From the NCBI GenBank assembly GCA_018262315.1, contig JAGSPS010000104.1, positions 1 through 9,430 on the forward strand: DNA of 9,430 nt, read 5' to 3'. Origin of the DNA: Deltaproteobacteria bacterium. GTDB lineage: Bacteria > Myxococcota_A > UBA9160 > PR03. A program made the translations under genes and the position numbers. This document shows positions 5,916 to 9,430 of the stretch, piece by piece. The notes below the pieces were generated by a model. The model had not been told where the DNA came from and ran no database searches. It saw only the letters and a program-made list of their open reading frames with translations. Every line of letters begins with the position of its first letter. The first letter of the stretch is position 1.

Positions 5916-7802
5916 ATGAGCGAACGGCTGCTGGACCGGATCGAGAGCCCCGCGGACCTGCGCGCACTCCCGCGCGAAGACGTGGGCCGCGTCTGCGCGG
6001 AGCTGCGCGAGGAGATCGTGCAGCGCGTCGCCAAGAGCGGCGGCCATCTCGCCTCGAGTCTCGGCGCCGTGGAGCTGATCACCGCGGTCCACGCCGTCTT
6101 CGACACGCCCGTCGACCGCCTCGTCCTCGACGTGGGTCATCAGGGCTACGCGCACAAGATGCTCACGGGCCGGCGCGCCGGTTTCGACCGCATCGGCAAG
6201 CAAGGCGGCATCGGGAAGTTCCTGCGGCGCGACGAGTCGGCGTACGACCATTTCGGCGCCGGTCACGCCGGCACCTCGATTTCCGCCGCGCTCGGCATCG
6301 CGCGCGGCAAACAACACCGCGGCGAGCCGGGCGTCGCGATCGCGCTGATCGGCGACGGCGGCATGACCAGCGGCATGGCCTTCGAGGCGTTGAACCACGC
6401 CGGCGAACTGCAGCAGAAGAACCTGCTGGTGATCCTGAACGACAACGAGATGTCGATCGCGCCCAACGTCGGTGCGCTCTCGTCGTTCCTGTCGCGCAAG
6501 ATGTCGAAGCCGCTGGTGCGCCGGTTCAAGAGCTATGCAAAAGAATTCTTGTCGACGATTCCCGGTGACCTGGTGGAATGGGCGCACAAAGCCGAGGAGT
6601 CGTTCAAGGCCTTCATCTCGCCGAGCCTGCTCTTCGAGGCGTTCGGCTTCCGCTATCTCGGACCGATCCGCGGCAACCGCATCGAGGACGTGCTCGAAAC
6701 TCTCGGCAACGCGCGCCGCATGCTCGCGGGCGGCGAGGGTCCCATCCTGATCCACGCGCTGACGGCCAAGGGCTTCGGCTACGCCCCGGCCGAGGCGGAT
6801 CCGTTCAAGTATCACGGCGTCACGCCCTTCGAGATCGAGTCGGGCGAGATGCGCAAGAGCGCGGCGGGCCCGCCGAGCTACACGAAGGTCTTCTCCGACG
6901 CGCTGATCCAGCTCGCAACCGAAGATCCGCGCATCGTCGCGATCACCGCCGCGATGCCCGACGGCACCGGTCTCGACCGCTTCCAGAAGGTCCATCCGGA
7001 TCGCTTCTACGACGTCGGCATCGCCGAGCAGCACGCCGTCACGTTTGCGGCGGGCCTCGCAACCGAAGGCATGAAGCCGGTCGTGGCGATCTACTCGACG
7101 TTCCTGCAGCGCGCCTTCGACCAGGTGGTGCACGACGTCTGCGTGCAGGACCTGGACGTCACCTTCGCGCTCGACCGCGCCGGTCTGGTGGGCGCCGACG
7201 GCGCCACCCACCAGGGTTTCTACGACGTCACCTATCTGCGCGCGCTGCCCAACATGATCGTGATGGCGCCGAAGGACGAGAACGAACTGCGCCACATGCT
7301 GAAGACCGCGATCGAGCACCCCGGTCCGGCGGCGGTGCGCTATCCGCGCGGCAACGGCTTCGGCGTGTCACTGGACGCCGAGTGCAAGACGATCCCGATC
7401 GGCGAGTCCGAGCTGCTGCGCGACGGCGACGAGGTCGTCGTGCTGGCGCTCGGCACGCTGGCGCACGTCGCGCTCGAAGCGGCGCACGCGCTGCACGCCG
7501 AAGGGATCTCGGCGGCGGTGGTGAATGCGCGCTTCGCAAAACCGCTCGACACCAAGCGCATCGTCGCGCTCGCGCGGCGCTGCCGCGCCGTGGTGACCGT
7601 CGAGGAAGCGGCCGGCGCGGGCGGCTTCGGTTCGGCGGTGCTCGAAGCGCTCGCCGCAGCGGGCGTCGCGGTGCCCGTACACTGCCTCGCGATCCCGGAC
7701 CGCATCATCGAGCACGGCGATTCCGTCGCGATCCGCGCCGCGCTCGGCCTCGATGCCGAAGGCATCGCACGCGCGGTGCGCGGGCTCGTGAAGCCTTCCT
7801 GA
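5916..7802 (+). CDS. dxs: 1-deoxy-D-xylulose-5-phosphate synthase
   Basis: A 628-residue thiamine-diphosphate enzyme, the normal family length. It joins pyruvate and glyceraldehyde 3-phosphate, with CO2 release, to give DXP, the entry step of the MEP isoprenoid pathway and a precursor for thiamine and pyridoxal. Seen in order: SGGHLASSLG with His44; DVGHQGYAHKMLTGRR; the thiamine-diphosphate/Mg motif GDGGMTSG (Asp147) through LNDNEMS (Asn175, Asn177); the second-domain motif FYDVGIAEQHAV with Glu371; DRAGLVGADGATHQGFYD; and the C-terminal transketolase-like domain. All key motifs are intact. ATG at 5916 follows a good ribosome-binding site, 19 nt after the prenyl transferase stop. Its product feeds, through later MEP steps, the substrate pool of the ispA-type neighbour, so the two form a natural isoprenoid pair. 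Confidence 0.98.
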   Translation: MSERLLDRIESPADLRALPREDVGRVCAELREEIVQRVAKSGGHLASSLGAVELITAVHAVFDTPVDRLVLDVGHQGYAHKMLTGRRAGFDRIGKQGGIGKFLRRDESAYDHFGAGHAGTSISAALGIARGKQHRGEPGVAIALIGDGGMTSGMAFEALNHAGELQQKNLLVILNDNEMSIAPNVGALSSFLSRKMSKPLVRRFKSYAKEFLSTIPGDLVEWAHKAEESFKAFISPSLLFEAFGFRYLGPIRGNRIEDVLETLGNARRMLAGGEGPILIHALTAKGFGYAPAEADPFKYHGVTPFEIESGEMRKSAAGPPSYTKVFSDALIQLATEDPRIVAITAAMPDGTGLDRFQKVHPDRFYDVGIAEQHAVTFAAGLATEGMKPVVAIYSTFLQRAFDQVVHDVCVQDLDVTFALDRAGLVGADGATHQGFYDVTYLRALPNMIVMAPKDENELRHMLKTAIEHPGPAAVRYPRGNGFGVSLDAECKTIPIGESELLRDGDEVVVLALGTLAHVALEAAHALHAEGISAAVVNARFAKPLDTKRIVALARRCRAVVTVEEAAGAGGFGSAVLEALAAAGVAVPVHCLAIPDRIIEHGDSVAIRAALGLDAEGIARAVRGLVKPS

Positions 7803-7845
7803 ACGCGCATCAGCCAACAACACGTCGTATCCCAGAACCGGGAAC

Positions 7846-7852
7846 GGAGGTG
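7846..7852 (+). promoter_or_regulatory. Strong ribosome-binding site of the PEP-CTERM gene
   Basis: GGAGGTG at 7846-7852 is the best Shine-Dalgarno match in the window; GGAGG ends 9 nt before ATG at 7860. It fixes the start and suggests efficient translation. The 57-nt gap after dxs shows no convincing terminator or promoter. Confidence 0.7.
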
Positions 7853-7859
7853 GGACGAC

Positions 7860-8759
7860 ATGATCCGAACGCAAACGCAGCGGGCCGCCCTTCTGATCGC
7901 GCTCGCCGCCTTCGCGGCGAGCCCCTCGACACCGGCCGGCGCGGCCTTCGTCATGTCCACGTGTCAGGCTTGCACGGGCTCGGGCCCCGGAGATTGCGAG
8001 ACGGCGCCGTCCGTCTCCGGGGCCGGCATGACGGCGAGCATGAGCCGCTCCTGGATTTCCCCCGGCTTCGAGTACGCGACCAGCACGGACATGACGCTCG
8101 ACTACGTCTCGCTCTCGGCCTTCGCGCGTGCGTCGGGCTTCGAGAACCCGGAGAACGGCGCGGTGGTCTTCGGCAACAGCGTCTCCCGCACCGCGCGCTC
8201 GATCGGGCACATCGACGATGTCCTCACCGCAGGCGAAGGCGGCGTCCCCGGCTTCCTCCGGATCCCGCTCCACGTGACGGGCGCCACCGCGATCTCGTGG
8301 CAGAACGGCGGCGGCAGTGCGTTACTCGCCCTCGAGTGTGTGTCGAGCGTGCCGGGCTCTCCGTATGCGATCGGGCACTGTCCGCTTCAGCAGTTCAACT
8401 TCGCGGGCGACGAGAGCTTCGACACCGTGATCGATCTCGACGTGCCGATCGTGCTCGGGCAACCGTTCGAGTATCGAGTCACGGTGACGATCCAAGCGAC
8501 GAGCGGCCACGGCTACGGAGATCTGATCCCCTTCCAGGGCGCCGCCCAAGCGTCCTTCGGGACGGAGCCCTTCGCCGGCGTGTCGGTGCTCGACGCGAAC
8601 GGCGCCGTGATTCCGGATGCGCCGATCTCCGCGTCCGAGTCGGGTTTCCAGTACGTGCCGGAGCCGTCGTCGACGGCAGGCGTCGCGACGGCGTTCGCGG
8701 CGCTGATGGCACTCCGTCTGCCGTCGCGCTGGCGAAGGCGGCATCGCTCGCGGGCGTGA
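7860..8759 (+). CDS. PEP-CTERM sorting-domain protein of unknown function
   Basis: A 299-residue exported protein. Residues 1 to about 28 form a signal peptide (charged start, Ala/Leu-rich core, cleavage near AGA). The body is a Gly/Ser/Thr/Ala-rich, probably beta-rich domain that I do not recognise. It has five cysteines: Cys35, Cys38 and Cys46 close together just after the signal, then Cys160 and Cys174. The C-terminus has the PEP-CTERM layout: VPEP at 266-269, a short hydrophobic segment (about 272-286), then a basic end (RWRRRHRSRA). In known systems, exosortase recognises this tail, cleaves it and delivers the protein to the cell surface, often together with exopolysaccharide production. 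No exosortase is in the window. The gene sits between two housekeeping genes, has its own strong ribosome-binding site, and its TGA overlaps the next GTG by 4 nt. The hydrophobic part of the tail is rather short. Confidence 0.85.
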   Translation: MIRTQTQRAALLIALAAFAASPSTPAGAAFVMSTCQACTGSGPGDCETAPSVSGAGMTASMSRSWISPGFEYATSTDMTLDYVSLSAFARASGFENPENGAVVFGNSVSRTARSIGHIDDVLTAGEGGVPGFLRIPLHVTGATAISWQNGGGSALLALECVSSVPGSPYAIGHCPLQQFNFAGDESFDTVIDLDVPIVLGQPFEYRVTVTIQATSGHGYGDLIPFQGAAQASFGTEPFAGVSVLDANGAVIPDAPISASESGFQYVPEPSSTAGVATAFAALMALRLPSRWRRRHRSRA

Positions 8760-9430
8760 GTCCCGAGCGCCCGCGTCTCGACGAGCGACTGGTCTCGCTC
8801 GGTCTCGCCGAATCGCGCAGCAAGGCGCAGGCGCTGATCATGGCCGGCCAGGTGCTCGTCGACGGCGTGCCGATCGACAAGGCCGGCACGCGCGTGCGCG
8901 ACGACGCGGTCGTGCGGCTGCGCGGCGCCGCGAGTCGCTTCGTGTCGCGCGGCGGCGACAAGCTGGCCGGCGCGTTCGAAGATCTCGGCGTCGATCCCGC
9001 CGGGAAGGTCTGTCTCGACGTCGGCGCCTCGACGGGTGGCTTCAGCGATTGCCTGCTGCAAGGCGGGGCGCGCCGCGTCTACGCGGTGGACGTCGGCTAC
9101 GGGCAACTCGACGCGAAGCTGCGCGGCGACCCGCGCGTGGTCGTGCTCGAGCGCACCAACGCGCGCAATCTCGAACCCGCACAGGTGCCCGACGCGATCG
9201 ACCTCGTGGTGGCGGACGTCGCGTTCATCTCGCTGCGCCTCGTCGTTCCGGCGCTGGCAGCGGTCGCGCCGGACGCCGAGTGGTTGCTGCTGGTGAAGCC
9301 GCAATTCGAGGTGGGGCGCGAGCAGGTCGGCAAGGGCGGCGTGGTGCGTGACGACGCGCTGCGGACCGCGGCCGTCGAGTCGGTGCGCGCTGCTGCGGAG
9401 GCGCTCGGCTGGCATGAGATCGCGCGCGTC
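8756..9430 (+). CDS. tlyA: TlyA family rRNA 2'-O-methyltransferase (hemolysin A family), N-terminal part
   Basis: 225 codons are visible and the gene continues past the right edge. GTG at 8756 overlaps the preceding stop; the translation MSPERPRLDERLVSLGLAES starts just where TlyA proteins do. An S4-type RNA-binding domain (about 7-65; ESRSKAQALIMAGQVLVDG) is followed by SRGGDKL with Lys69 and a Rossmann-type SAM-binding fold: LDVGASTGGFSDCLLQ (Asp88), AVDVGYGQLDAKLR, ERTNARNL, VADVAFISLRL with Asp154, and LVKPQFEVG with Lys181, then GKGGVVRD. Lys69, Asp154 and Lys181 fit three members of the FtsJ/RrmJ Lys-Asp-Lys-Glu catalytic set; the Glu should lie beyond the window. In mycobacteria TlyA 2'-O-methylates cytidines of 16S and 23S rRNA. 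The hemolysin label in databases is historical. dxs-tlyA neighbourhoods are common, here interrupted by the PEP-CTERM gene. Confidence 0.95.
   Translation, partial: MSPERPRLDERLVSLGLAESRSKAQALIMAGQVLVDGVPIDKAGTRVRDDAVVRLRGAASRFVSRGGDKLAGAFEDLGVDPAGKVCLDVGASTGGFSDCLLQGGARRVYAVDVGYGQLDAKLRGDPRVVVLERTNARNLEPAQVPDAIDLVVADVAFISLRLVVPALAAVAPDAEWLLLVKPQFEVGREQVGKGGVVRDDALRTAAVESVRAAAEALGWHEIARV

Noticed and set aside
1262..6344. Repeated octamer GCGATCGC (five copies, resembling cyanobacterial HIP1)
   Set aside because: All copies fall inside genes and follow from common codon pairs such as GCG-ATC-GC in GC-rich coding DNA; the count in one window is too small to argue for selection.
5874..7319. 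Minus-strand open frame of 481 codons opposite dxs
   Set aside because: Shadow of dxs, with His/Arg/Val-rich composition typical of a reverse frame in GC-rich DNA.
7803..7859. Possible terminator or promoter between dxs and the PEP-CTERM gene
   Set aside because: Only a very short CCC/GGG pairing and no T tract or paired -35/-10 boxes are visible; read-through from dxs is simpler.
1..9430. CRISPR array, tRNA or rRNA genes, transposase or phage genes
   Set aside because: No regularly spaced direct repeats, no tRNA cloverleaf or rRNA sequence recognised, and every coding stretch is accounted for by the listed genes.

Overview
The window is a very GC-rich, tightly packed bacterial chromosome segment with every gene on the + strand. 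In order it holds the end of ftsX, an envC-like LytM factor, ctpA, xseA, xseB, a short-chain prenyl transferase (ispA type), dxs, a PEP-CTERM surface protein, and the start of tlyA. This order, high GC content and a PEP-CTERM protein suggest a Gram-negative bacterium of the former Deltaproteobacteria (Myxococcota, Binatota or Desulfobacterota-like). That placement is inference from gene order and style, not a measured result.

Layout. 1-1536: FtsX and the EnvC-like protein overlap by 4 nt and form a cell-division peptidoglycan-hydrolysis module; ftsE presumably lies just upstream. 1537-1994: the only long gene-free stretch. It holds two divergent copies, in opposite orientation, of a roughly 110-135 nt element with 26-nt inverted ends, followed by a probable ctpA promoter. 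1995-4716: ctpA and xseA, 10 nt apart. 4717-4793: a short AT-richer gap with a good sigma70-type promoter ending almost at the xseB start codon. 4794-7802: xseB, ispA (1-nt stop/start overlap) and dxs. 7860-9430: the PEP-CTERM gene, whose stop overlaps the tlyA GTG start by 4 nt; tlyA runs off the right edge.

How the genes work together. FtsEX with its EnvC-like partner would control septal peptidoglycan amidases, and CtpA is a periplasmic processing protease often found beside them. XseA and XseB are the two subunits of exonuclease VII. Dxs makes DXP at the head of the MEP pathway, and the IspA-type enzyme condenses the resulting C5 units into longer prenyl diphosphates. TlyA methylates rRNA. 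The PEP-CTERM protein is the accessory item and implies an exosortase elsewhere in the genome.

Most unusual points: (i) the paired inverted elements at 1578-1688 and 1737-1870, whose arms differ between copies but keep pairing within each copy; (ii) a shared CGGCTAG-N11-ATG arrangement before ctpA and xseB that suggests leaderless mRNAs; (iii) a prenyl transferase without the usual Gly-Lys loop after its second Asp motif; (iv) an EnvC-like LytM domain with only part of the zinc site; (v) a PEP-CTERM gene between dxs and tlyA. No wholly new multigene system is visible.
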